Source: an uncultured Clostridia bacterium
GTDB taxonomy: Bacteria; Bacillota; Clostridia; Oscillospirales; CAG-272
NCBI GenBank assembly: GCA_945949385.1
Contig: CAMFEL010000039.1
Location: 1 to 14,305 of the forward strand
Length of the DNA stretch: 14,305 bases
Direction: 5' to 3'
In this document: positions 1-6,527 of the stretch, one piece after another
How the letters are laid out: every line of letters starts with the position of its first letter
Position numbering within the stretch: position 1 is the first letter of the stretch
Made by a program: the position numbers and the translations under genes
Notes under the pieces: generated by a model
Told to the model about the DNA's origin: nothing
Databases searched by the model: none
Seen by the model: the letters and a program-made list of their open reading frames with translations, nothing else

Positions 1-30
1 GGGGCGGACGGTGAAGCCGTCCGTAAAGCG

Positions 31-76
31 ATGAAGAAACGCAGGAGAAAGCAAGATTTCTCCTGCGTTTCTTCAT
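31..76. terminator. 20-bp perfect hairpin, probable terminator of a gene left of the window
   Basis: Positions 31-50 and 57-76 are perfect reverse complements (20 bp) with the 6-nt loop GCAAGA. The stem is purine-rich on one side. A smaller hairpin precedes it (5-11 with 17-23, 7 bp), and two short GC-rich ones follow (83-87 with 92-96; 98-101 with 105-108). No strong T-tract follows, so the terminator role is inferred from position and stem strength. The gene it would serve lies outside the window. Confidence 0.5.
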
Positions 77-152
77 AAGCCTGCCGCTTGCGCGGCACCC
101 CTGCGGGGACTATTCTATATTCCCATACCCTTATTAAAAGTTTTTTGGAGTT

Positions 153-184
153 CTTAGAACCTTTTTCTCAAAAAAGGTTCTAAG
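153..184. terminator. 14-bp hairpin with A/T flanks, bidirectional terminator-like
   Basis: Positions 153-166 (cttagaaccttttt) and 171-184 are perfect reverse complements around the loop CTCA. Each arm carries a run of five T or A next to the loop, and a TTTTTT run lies just upstream (near 141-146), so the structure could stop transcription in either direction. It directly abuts the GC-rich repeat array. Confidence 0.45.
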
Positions 185-334
185 CGGAGCGCGAGGCGGA
201 GCCTCGCATATACCCACCGGGGCGCGGGGCGGAGCCCCGTTCGTGGTCGGAGCGCGAGGCAGAGCCTCGCATATGCTTGACCGGAGCGCGGGGCGGAGCC
301 CCAACCATAATGCTAAGAGCGGGGCGATGCCCCG
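185..334. repeat. Two-copy ~63-bp repeat made of GC-rich mini-hairpins
   Basis: Unit 1 (185-247) and unit 2 (248-~310) both run CGGAGCGCGAGGC-rGA-GCCTCGCATAT followed by GCGCGGGGC-GGA-GCCCC. Each unit holds two hairpins with a 3-nt loop: 191-197/201-207, 224-230/234-240, 254-260/264-270 and 290-294/298-302. A fifth related hairpin lies at 320-325/329-334. The two subtypes differ by coordinated changes in both arms (GCGAGGC/GCCTCGC versus GCGGGGC/GCCCCGC), so base pairing is retained. This looks like a dispersed intergenic palindromic repeat family; its function is unknown. Confidence 0.6.
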
Positions 335-357
335 ACGGGCACATTTTATCTGCGGTA

Positions 358-386
358 TTGAAAAAACTTAGCGGTTATGCTACAAT
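358..386 (+). promoter_or_regulatory. Promoter of prmA (extended -10)
   Basis: TTGAAA at 358-363, a 17-nt spacer and TACAAT at 381-386, with an upstream TG (TGCTACAAT) giving an extended -10. Transcription would start near 393, about 22 nt before the prmA ATG. The Shine-Dalgarno sequence GAGGTG lies at 404-409. Confidence 0.7.
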
Positions 387-414
387 AGAGTGAACAATGA
401 TTTGAGGTGCTAAG

Positions 415-1347
415 ATGGACAAGTGGATTCAGATAAAAGTCACTGCGGATTGCAAATACCTTGACGACATTACCGCAGTAATGAGCATGGTTGACAATTC
501 TCTGATGATAGAGGACTATTCCGACGTTGAAAAGGAGCTTGACGGTGTGTACGGCGACCTTATTGACGAGGAGCTTCTCAGCCGTGACCGCACAAAGGCA
601 ATCGTTTCCGTTTTTCTGCCGGAGCTTCGCAGTCCTGCGGAATCGTTGGGATTTATCTCCGGTCGCCTTGCGGAGCTGAAAATTCCCGCCGATATTGAGC
701 GTGTCGGCGTCAGCGAGGAGGACTGGGCGGATTCGTGGAAGAAGTACTATAAACCAATAAAAACCGGAAAGAGGATCGTCATCGTTCCTCTGTGGGAGAA
801 ATACGAGCCTTGCGACGGAGAGATCTGCGTGCTGATGGACCCCGGCATGGCATTCGGAACCGGTACCCACGAAACTACCCGCCTGTGCGCAAACCTGCTG
901 GAAACCTATCTTCACCCCGGAGACAAAATGCTCGATGTTGGCTGCGGCAGCGGTATACTTGCCATATGCGCCGCAAAACTCGGCGCCGAAAGCTGCTTTG
1001 CCTGCGATATTGACCCCAACGCAGTGCGCGTTGCGCGGGAAAATATTGAAATCAACAAGACCCCAAATGTCCGAGCCGAGGTTTCAGATCTTCTTGCCGG
1101 CACCGAAAAAGTATTGGGCGGATATAATATATGCTGCGCAAACATAGTAGCCGATGTTATTATCCGTATGGCTCCCGCCGTAGGCGAATATATTGCAAGC
1201 GACGGAGTTCTTATCGTATCCGGAATCATTACCGAGCGCGCCGAAGAAACAGTTTCGGCACTTGCGGAAAACGGCTGGACTTTAGTGGATGAACGCAGAG
1301 AGAACGGCTGGTTTGCAGGAGTGCTTAAAAAGACAGCCTCACTGTAA
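415..1347 (+). CDS. prmA: Ribosomal protein L11 methyltransferase PrmA
   Basis: Transfers methyl groups from S-adenosylmethionine to ribosomal protein L11 in the cytoplasm. The protein has 310 residues, normal for the family. The N-terminal ~110 residues form the substrate-recognition part. The conserved GMAFGTGTHETTRLC block lies at about 144-158, the SAM-binding motif I (LDVGCGSGILAICAAKLGA) at 173-191, the acidic end of strand 2 (CDIDPNAV) at 197-204, and the NIVADVI motif, equivalent to NILA in PrmA, at 243-249. The ATG at 415 has GAGGTG 5 nt upstream and a strong promoter, so the start is well supported. It appears monocistronic: two 3' hairpins follow and the next genes are convergent. 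In many clostridia prmA sits near dnaJ or an RsmE gene, which is not seen here. Confidence 0.95.
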   Translation: MDKWIQIKVTADCKYLDDITAVMSMVDNSLMIEDYSDVEKELDGVYGDLIDEELLSRDRTKAIVSVFLPELRSPAESLGFISGRLAELKIPADIERVGVSEEDWADSWKKYYKPIKTGKRIVIVPLWEKYEPCDGEICVLMDPGMAFGTGTHETTRLCANLLETYLHPGDKMLDVGCGSGILAICAAKLGAESCFACDIDPNAVRVARENIEINKTPNVRAEVSDLLAGTEKVLGGYNICCANIVADVIIRMAPAVGEYIASDGVLIVSGIITERAEETVSALAENGWTLVDERRENGWFAGVLKKTASL

Positions 1348-1362
1348 ACTGCGCTAAAACGC

Positions 1363-1431
1363 ATACGAAAACAAAAGGACTGCCAAGGGAGACTCTCCGT
1401 AAGGAAGTTGTCTCCCTTGAGCTTTTGTAAG
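1363..1431 (+). ncRNA. Structured 3' element, copy 1 (after prmA)
   Basis: It begins 16 nt after the prmA stop. A conserved flank (ATACGAAAACA-A-AAGGACTGC) leads into a perfect 10-bp stem, 1384-1393 with 1410-1419, whose loop contains CTCCGTAAGGAA (1395-1406). An outer stem pairs ACAAAAG (1371-1377) with CTTTTGT (1422-1428). A second copy on the minus strand at 2094-2147 has the same flank and loop but a different stem sequence. It may be part of a terminator or an RNA-stabilising 3' end. It is an untranslated 3' element rather than a proven separate transcript. Confidence 0.5.
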
Positions 1432-1437
1432 CAAAAA

Positions 1438-1482
1438 ACGGCGGCAGGAAAAGCAATTTTCCTTGCCGCCGTTGGTTTAATT
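1438..1482 (+). terminator. Intrinsic terminator of prmA
   Basis: ACGGCGGC (1438-1445) pairs with GCCGCCGT (1465-1472) and AGGAAAA (1446-1452) pairs with TTTTCCT (1457-1463). There is one bulged T at 1464 and a GCAA tetraloop at 1453-1456. A T-rich run (GGTTTAATTTT) follows, as expected for intrinsic termination on the plus strand. Read the other way it also lies just beyond the stop of the minus-strand gene at 1477, so it may serve both convergent units. Confidence 0.75.
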
Positions 1483-1656
1483 TTCGTCTTCATCGTTAGA
1501 CCAACCGGATATAATATGCAATTCGCCCGAATCCAAATCCATTGCCATATTATCTCCCATCCTCATCAATAAATCTCCGTCAGAATCTATTGCCATATTT
1601 TCAGAGATAGAATGAGCAAAATCGCCGTCCTCGAAATCAAAAAAAAGCTTACTCAT
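1477..1656 (-). CDS. Small acidic hypothetical protein (59 residues)
   Basis: Starts MSKLFFDFEDGDF and ends SNDEDEN. The ATG at 1656 has the Shine-Dalgarno GAGGTG about 5 nt upstream. The protein is strongly acidic, has no signal peptide or membrane segment, and contains an imperfect internal repeat: SENMAIDSDGDLLMRMG followed by DNMAMDLDSGELHIISG. The codon and residue pattern (Asp/Glu/Met-rich, regular) looks like a real short protein, and similar short acidic Met/Asp repeat proteins occur in clostridia as far as I recall. Function is not recognised. It lies 20 nt downstream of the gene remnant at 1677-1943 on the same strand, so the two were probably one operon. Base composition is AT-richer than in the flanking genes. 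Confidence 0.6.
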   Translation of the reverse strand: MSKLFFDFEDGDFAHSISENMAIDSDGDLLMRMGDNMAMDLDSGELHIISGWSNDEDEN

Positions 1657-1676
1657 ATAGCACCTCGCTTGAAAAT

Positions 1677-1943
1677 TTAATAATCATATTTGTTTATGTC
1701 TAAAACTCTGAAGGTTGCATCTTTGAATTGATTTAATTTTTCTTGATCTACATATTCAAAAGCTTTCAAATATATCTCTTGTCCAGAACCTAATCTATCA
1801 GCGTAAATCATATCTGTTTCAATTCTTGCACCATTTGCATCTACTGCTTCAATTGTTATGTAATAAGTGCATTGTTTTTCAGCTTTGTTTTTTACTGTAA
1901 TATCAAGGGATGTTTCAGAGAATGGTCGATGTTTTTCTTTATA
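1677..1943 (-). pseudogene. 3' remnant of a gene for a secreted beta-sandwich-like protein
   Basis: An open frame of 88 codons has no usable start: it begins right after a TGA, and its only Met is codon 45 (ETDMIYADR). The protein reads SETSLDITVKNKAEKQ, then YYITIEAVDANGARIETD, then GSGQEIYLKAF and FRVLDINKYDY at the end. Alternating strands of the type V.N......I.I.A.D.NG.....D followed by GQ and a closing strand resemble FxLYD or DUF5067-like extracytoplasmic domains of Firmicutes lipoproteins; this is a weak family guess. Upstream, another frame reads SGAETVNDIKK and may be the frameshifted continuation. The stretch is clearly AT-rich compared with the adjacent operon, consistent with acquired and decaying DNA. 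Confidence 0.5.
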
Positions 1944-2093
1944 TCATTCACAGTCTCAGCCCCACTTTTTCTAGATTATAACACATCGTTTTAAGAAATG
2001 ATAGTCATATTAGACAACTTTTGTTGTCCTTTTTGACGTAATGGCTACACCGCTTAACGAAACCAATTATTCAGTTTAGATACAAGAGCCACC
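1944..2093. other. AT-rich gene-free stretch with a small hairpin
   Basis: No coding frame is supported. GACAAC (2013-2018) pairs with GTTGTC (2023-2028) around TTTT, followed by CCTTTTT, which could act as a weak plus-strand terminator. A possible frameshifted upstream piece of the remnant at 1677-1943 lies in 1944-1970. Nothing else is evident. Confidence 0.35.
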
Positions 2094-2147
2094 TTGGGGC
2101 ACCTTCCTTACGGAGGGTGCCCCAAAGCAGTCCTTATGTTTTCGTAT
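2094..2147 (-). ncRNA. Structured 3' element, copy 2 (end of the transporter operon)
   Basis: Read on the minus strand it begins about 6 nt after the stop of the last operon gene. The flank ATACGAAAACA-T-AAGGACTGC (2147-2127) is followed by a perfect 10-bp stem (2116-2125 with 2094-2103) and the loop CTCCGTAAGGAA (2115-2104). Flank and loop match copy 1 at 1363-1431 almost exactly, while both stem arms differ and still pair. It probably marks the 3' end of the operon transcript. The following T-tract is poor (GGCTCTTGT), so efficient intrinsic termination is uncertain. Confidence 0.5.
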
Positions 2148-2152
2148 TTTCG

Positions 2153-3421
2153 TCATTCGACAGTATAGGTAATCTCAGCGTTGCTGAAAACATCACGCAG
2201 AGAAACGGACTTTTCCGTGTGGACAATCCTGTCTCCGTCAGCGTAAATACCGTATATACCTTTGTCTTTAAGAGAAGCGAAGCTATCTGCGTCAAAGCTG
2301 TCCGCAATATACAGCGAGGAAAGGGACAGAATGATGTCGGCACAGCCTTTGCTGTCGGAGTAAGCCGCCAGATAGGTAAGCGCCGCCCTGCACTTCCCGT
2401 CGGAAAGATCTGCGTAAGGATAGCGCGTCTCTCCGTTTTCAGTAACATAATAATTCAGGGTGTCCGCCTTGTTGAGGGGAAAGTCCTTCATCACAGCGAT
2501 GCTTTTCGGTCCCGTATAGTCCATAACCGCCATGGGGTAGACGGTACCGCCGCGCCTGTGGTACAGATTAAGCGAATAGGAGGTGTCGCTGCCGTCAAGA
2601 CAGCGGCTGAAGCCGTCGTAGCTTGACAGAGCGCCCTTTGTAAATCCCGCTTTTGTAAGCGTGTCCGCAATATAATCGGCGATAAAGGCGTTTTTCATCC
2701 AGAAAAAGTCCATATATACCGATATACCGTTGTTTTCGGCAAACGCCAAATAAGCTTTTGAAACGTTCAGCCGAACTTTTCCATCACCCAAAAGCTCCAA
2801 ATTCACCTGTTCCGCATCTCTTGCAAAAGCCGCAATTTCATTGTAATACTCGGACAGTTCTTCGTTTACTAAAGGATCGAAATCAGCGGCATCCGCATCG
2901 CTCTCACAGTTGAAAAGGCTTTGCCAGTAGCCATACGCGGGCCCCAGATAAATGCTCCTGTTCCCGCTGTCTGCTATTGTCTCAAAAGCGGCATACAGCA
3001 CGGGGTCTACCGTATAGGTCTTGTTGGGATTTTTGTTCAGAGTGCAGACATTGACCGTGTCGTCGAACTCCTCGCCGGCGCTGAAAAGACTGTACGCCTT
3101 TTCGCAGGTATCGGTATACAGCGCGGTAATCTTTTTATTTTCGGCAGTTGCAGAAATTCCTGAAGCACCCAAATGATACTGCAGTGTAAACTCCTGTGCG
3201 CAGGTCTTGTTGTTGGACACATTTACCGATATTTCCTGCCATCCGGGATCTTTGGACAGAAATCGGAACATCCCTATGCCGAAAGCAATTAAGGCAATTG
3301 CCAAAAAGCATATGATTGCTATTACTTTCAGCCTTTTGTTCTTTTCCGACAGCTCGACCTTCAGTACAGGCCGAACTCCGGGGTTGTTATCCTTTTTGCG
3401 GGATCTTGTCTCTCTGCTCAC
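2153..3421 (-). CDS. Membrane-anchored extracytoplasmic protein, degenerate ApbE (flavin transferase)-like
   Basis: The protein has 422 residues with a GTG start. A basic cytoplasmic tail (1-30) precedes one membrane segment (about 31-53); the rest would lie outside. The order of landmarks follows the ApbE fold as I remember it: an N-terminal TVNVCTLNKNP stretch (122-132, compare SELSxLN), YLGPAYGYWQSLF (158-170, compare FDPTvxPLxxLW), YMDFFWMKNAFIADYIADTLTKAGFTKGAL (236-264, compare DLGGIAKGYAxDxxxxxLxxxGxxxAL), and GCADIILSLSSL (359-370, compare ADALSTAxxxxG). Key ApbE motifs such as GGIAKGY and HIxDPxTG are not preserved, so FMN-transferase activity is doubtful. It starts 6 nt after the AmiF-type ATPase gene and has no obvious own Shine-Dalgarno, so it is the last gene of the transporter operon and may be translationally coupled. 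It could be a transporter accessory or a protein that binds flavin or flavinylated proteins. Confidence 0.55.
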   Translation of the reverse strand: MSRETRSRKKDNNPGVRPVLKVELSEKNKRLKVIAIICFLAIALIAFGIGMFRFLSKDPGWQEISVNVSNNKTCAQEFTLQYHLGASGISATAENKKITALYTDTCEKAYSLFSAGEEFDDTVNVCTLNKNPNKTYTVDPVLYAAFETIADSGNRSIYLGPAYGYWQSLFNCESDADAADFDPLVNEELSEYYNEIAAFARDAEQVNLELLGDGKVRLNVSKAYLAFAENNGISVYMDFFWMKNAFIADYIADTLTKAGFTKGALSSYDGFSRCLDGSDTSYSLNLYHRRGGTVYPMAVMDYTGPKSIAVMKDFPLNKADTLNYYVTENGETRYPYADLSDGKCRAALTYLAAYSDSKGCADIILSLSSLYIADSFDADSFASLKDKGIYGIYADGDRIVHTEKSVSLRDVFSNAEITYTVE

Positions 3422-3427
3422 TTTACA

Positions 3428-4747
3428 TCAGAATGCCGCAAACAGCAGCAGGATAAGGAACAGCAATATAAGGGCTCCCACAATGCCCAGACCTATAAGC
3501 GCGCCCTTTCTGCAAGCCTTGAAGTTGCGGAAAAACTTTTTCTTTTTGAATATAAGTCCTGCAATAAGTCCGGGAATAGGCAGGAAGAAGGACAAAATAG
3601 TATACCAGATACTGCCCGTATCGTGCAGCGGCGTTTCAAGAATATAGTCGCTGCCTGACAGCTCCGGCTCGCCTCCGTCGGTCTTTGCTTCCGATCTCGG
3701 TGCGTCCGGATCAAGAATTGTAATAGTGCGCAGGGGCTCGTTCTTGTCCCTGATAGCCTTGTACTCTTCTATTTCTTTCTTGTTTCCGTATACATAGTGG
3801 TTGTGCCCCACACATACCATCTCCGGCTTGTCCTGACTGTAATCGTGAACGGAGGGGTCATAGGTATACAGCACCTTGTTCTTTTCCAGCACGGGGTCGG
3901 GAATGGGAATAGCGGAAATAAGGGAACGGGTATAAGGATGCAGAGGATAATTGAACAGTTCCTCAGCCTCTGCTACCTCAACTATGTTGCCCTTGTAAAT
4001 AACTCCGATGTGGTCGGAAATAAAACGCACAATAGACAAATCGTGAGCGATGAACAGGTAAGTGGTGCCCTTTTCACGCTGAAACTTTTTCATAAGGTTC
4101 AGCACCTGCGCTCTGATGGACACATCAAGAGCGGAAATAGGCTCGTCGGCCACCACCAGTTCCGGCTCCATAACCATGGCGCGGGCAAGTCCGATACGCT
4201 GTCTCTGTCCGCCGGAAAACTCGTGAGGGTATCTGGTCAGATGCTCGGGAAGCAGACCTACCTCCTCCACTATCTTTTCAACCTTGCGGACTCTGTCAGC
4301 CTCGTTTTCGTAGAGATGGAAGTTATACAGACCCTCGGAGATTATATAATCCACCGTTGCACGCTCGTTAAGAGAAGCGGCGGGATCCTGGAATACCATC
4401 TGAATATTTCTTATAACCGATCTGTCAAGAGAGCGGGGAATCTTGCCTGAAATGCGAACGCCCTTGTAGCGGATCTCGCCCTTTGAGCAGGGATTTACGC
4501 GGATGACGGCGCGTCCGATAGTAGTCTTGCCGCTTCCCGACTCGCCCACCAGAGAGAAGGTCTCGCCCTTGTAAATGTCAAAGGAAGCGTCCTTTACTGC
4601 GTACACGGCGCTGTCACCCTTGCCGAAAGTAATATCTACATTTCTGAGAGACAGCAGGACTTCCTTGCCGGTTTCGTCAACGGGGCCGTGCTCCGGCAGC
4701 TTTGTGACTCTCGGCCCTTTTTCGATTTTCTTGTCTTTACTTTTCAC
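3428..4747 (-). CDS. amiF: Oligopeptide ABC transporter ATP-binding protein, AmiF/OppF type, with C-terminal membrane extension
   Basis: One of the two ATPases that power peptide import at the inner face of the membrane. The protein has 439 residues against about 310 for AmiF/OppF. Motifs are intact: Walker A GESGSGKTT (68-76), Q-loop Q120, signature FSGGQRQ (177-183), Walker B VVADEP (198-203) and switch H235. The AmiF-type end PEMVCVGHNHYVYGN lies at 308-322. The extra ~100 residues (from about 340) form a linker and two hydrophobic segments (about 379-400 and 415-437) with a basic KKKKFFRNFK loop between them, which suggests a direct membrane anchor. The GTG start at 4747 overlaps the upstream gene by 11 nt and has AGGAG 9-10 nt upstream, which indicates translational coupling. 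The amiF name rests on similarity and gene order. Confidence 0.88.
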   Translation of the reverse strand: MKSKDKKIEKGPRVTKLPEHGPVDETGKEVLLSLRNVDITFGKGDSAVYAVKDASFDIYKGETFSLVGESGSGKTTIGRAVIRVNPCSKGEIRYKGVRISGKIPRSLDRSVIRNIQMVFQDPAASLNERATVDYIISEGLYNFHLYENEADRVRKVEKIVEEVGLLPEHLTRYPHEFSGGQRQRIGLARAMVMEPELVVADEPISALDVSIRAQVLNLMKKFQREKGTTYLFIAHDLSIVRFISDHIGVIYKGNIVEVAEAEELFNYPLHPYTRSLISAIPIPDPVLEKNKVLYTYDPSVHDYSQDKPEMVCVGHNHYVYGNKKEIEEYKAIRDKNEPLRTITILDPDAPRSEAKTDGGEPELSGSDYILETPLHDTGSIWYTILSFFLPIPGLIAGLIFKKKKFFRNFKACRKGALIGLGIVGALILLFLILLLFAAF

Positions 4748-6515
4748 TGCGGAACTCTCCTATGTTGAAAGCTTTCATCAGTTTGCCGTGTATATCCTGT
4801 ATAGCCTCTGGTTTTTCCACCTTTTCGCTTCTGGGATCCAGCAGCCATGTCTTGGCAAAATGGGTATCGGTGACACGGAACATGGGAGGCTCCATCAAGG
4901 TATCGATCTTCAGGCAGTAGGGGTTACGGGGCGCAAAGGGGTCGCCGACGATCTTATTGTAAAGTGACGGCGGCGTACCGGATATGGAATACAGCTCCGT
5001 GTTTCTCTGAGCAAGCTGCGGCAGAGAGGACATGAGCGCCCATGTATAAGGATGGCGCGGGTCGTAGAACACCTCTTCCACATTACCCAGCTCCACGATC
5101 TGACCTGCATACATAACGGCAACGCGGTCGGCAATATTTGCCACCACGCCAAGGTCGTGGGTAATGAACACTATGGTATAGTCAAACTCCTTCTGCAGAT
5201 CCTTGAGAAGCTGCAGAATCTGTGCCTGAATCGTAACATCCAGCGCAGTGGTAGGCTCGTCGCATATCAGTATTTTCGGCTGACAGGACAAAGCGATTGC
5301 TATAACTATTCTCTGTCTCATACCGCCGGAATACTGGAACGGGTAATCGTCAAAGCGGTGTTCCGCATTGGGAATACCTACTTTTTTCATAAGCATCAGC
5401 GCCTTTTCTCTTGCCTGCGCCTCGGTGCAGTCCTGATGCTTCATAATTATAGAGGTTATCTGCTTGCCTATGGTGATAATGGGGTTAAGAGAGGTCATAG
5501 GATCCTGGAAAACCGTAGCGATCTTGCCGCCGCGAACCTGGTTCCAGTCTTTTGAATACCTGACCTTAGTCATATTCACTACACAGTAGCCGTAGATGTA
5601 TGACTCGTCCTCGCTCTCATAGCGCACTCTAAGCACAACCTCGTCAAAAACTGCGCTTATCTGCGTCTCGTCGGAAAGATCCACTCCCAGCTTCATTGCC
5701 TTCTTCAGCGCTTTCATCAGCTTTTCGATAAGCTGCAGGCGGTGAGTAAGGTCATAGCGCGCCACAGAAAGCCAAATCTCCTTGGCGATTGTCTCGTTGC
5801 GGGAGATAATCTCCTGAGGGATCGGTCTGTTCTGCGCTTCTATATATTCTTTCTTGAGAGATTCACGCTTTGCGCGGTACTCCGCAAGGAACTCTTTGTC
5901 TCCCGCAGCCTCGGCGGTGTGCTTTTTGCTGAGCTTCTTTTTCTCATCAAGAAGTGCCGCAAGGCTTGCTTCAGTCTCGTCTATCTGCGCCGAAATTTCC
6001 TTTATGCGCGCTTTTTCCTTTCCGGGATCAAGAGTCAGCTTTGCATTGTGGAGCTCGGTCTTTTTGAACTCCAGCTCTTTGACTTTCGCGTCAAAATCAG
6101 CCGTCTCCTCATCGGTAAGGCAGCCTCTGCGCTTCTTCTCCGCTTCAAGCTCAAGCATACGGCGGTATACATCTGACGCCACCTCAAGCTTTGAATAACC
6201 GTTAAGTCTTTTTGCACAGTTCTTTACGGTAGAAAGCGCCATTCTGCTTTTAGCGGCTTTTGTTTTTGCCAGATCCTCGTCGTCGAAGATTATGGAGCCG
6301 TTGCTTATAAAGCCGTTGGAATCCAGCATACCGGCAAAGGTCTTTGTAAACACGGACTTGCCGCTTCCGGATTCGCCCACGATTGCGATGGATTCGTTTT
6401 CGTATATATCAAGGGATACGCGCCGGATGGCGGTCAGAATTCTGCCGCGAACGCGGAATTTAACTTCCAGATCCTTAACGGATAAAAGTACCTTCTTGTT
6501 GTCTTTGTTATCCAT
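4737..6515 (-). CDS. amiE: Oligopeptide ABC transporter ATP-binding protein, AmiE/OppD type, with a large internal insertion
   Basis: Second ATPase of the importer. The protein has 592 residues against about 350 for AmiE/OppD. Walker A GESGSGKS is at 48-54, Q-loop VFQDPMTSLNP at 335-345, signature YSGGMRQR at 395-402, Walker B ILICDEP at 415-421 and switch H453. The C-terminal FRVTDTHFAKTWLLDPR (546-562) is typical of AmiE, which also lacks the cysteine cluster of classical OppD. Between Walker A and the Q-loop, residues about 85-325 are an insertion that is rich in Lys/Glu and heptad-like over about 108-225 (KELEFKKTELHNAKL, IDETEASLAALLDEKKKL). The frame is open throughout and the catalytic motifs are intact, so the subunit is probably functional. 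The ATG at 6515 has AAAGGGG 7 nt upstream and follows the permease stop by 12 nt. Confidence 0.9.
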   Translation of the reverse strand: MDNKDNKKVLLSVKDLEVKFRVRGRILTAIRRVSLDIYENESIAIVGESGSGKSVFTKTFAGMLDSNGFISNGSIIFDDEDLAKTKAAKSRMALSTVKNCAKRLNGYSKLEVASDVYRRMLELEAEKKRRGCLTDEETADFDAKVKELEFKKTELHNAKLTLDPGKEKARIKEISAQIDETEASLAALLDEKKKLSKKHTAEAAGDKEFLAEYRAKRESLKKEYIEAQNRPIPQEIISRNETIAKEIWLSVARYDLTHRLQLIEKLMKALKKAMKLGVDLSDETQISAVFDEVVLRVRYESEDESYIYGYCVVNMTKVRYSKDWNQVRGGKIATVFQDPMTSLNPIITIGKQITSIIMKHQDCTEAQAREKALMLMKKVGIPNAEHRFDDYPFQYSGGMRQRIVIAIALSCQPKILICDEPTTALDVTIQAQILQLLKDLQKEFDYTIVFITHDLGVVANIADRVAVMYAGQIVELGNVEEVFYDPRHPYTWALMSSLPQLAQRNTELYSISGTPPSLYNKIVGDPFAPRNPYCLKIDTLMEPPMFRVTDTHFAKTWLLDPRSEKVEKPEAIQDIHGKLMKAFNIGEFRSEK

Positions 6516-6527
6516 TGCGCCGCCCCT

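Noticed and set aside
185..334. CRISPR-like array
   Set aside because: The repeats are two adjacent ~63-bp units with similar rather than unique spacers, and no cas genes lie near.
346..915. Minus-strand open frame of 189 codons over the prmA start
   Set aside because: It is a shadow of prmA on the opposite strand, with no ribosome binding site and no recognisable protein features.
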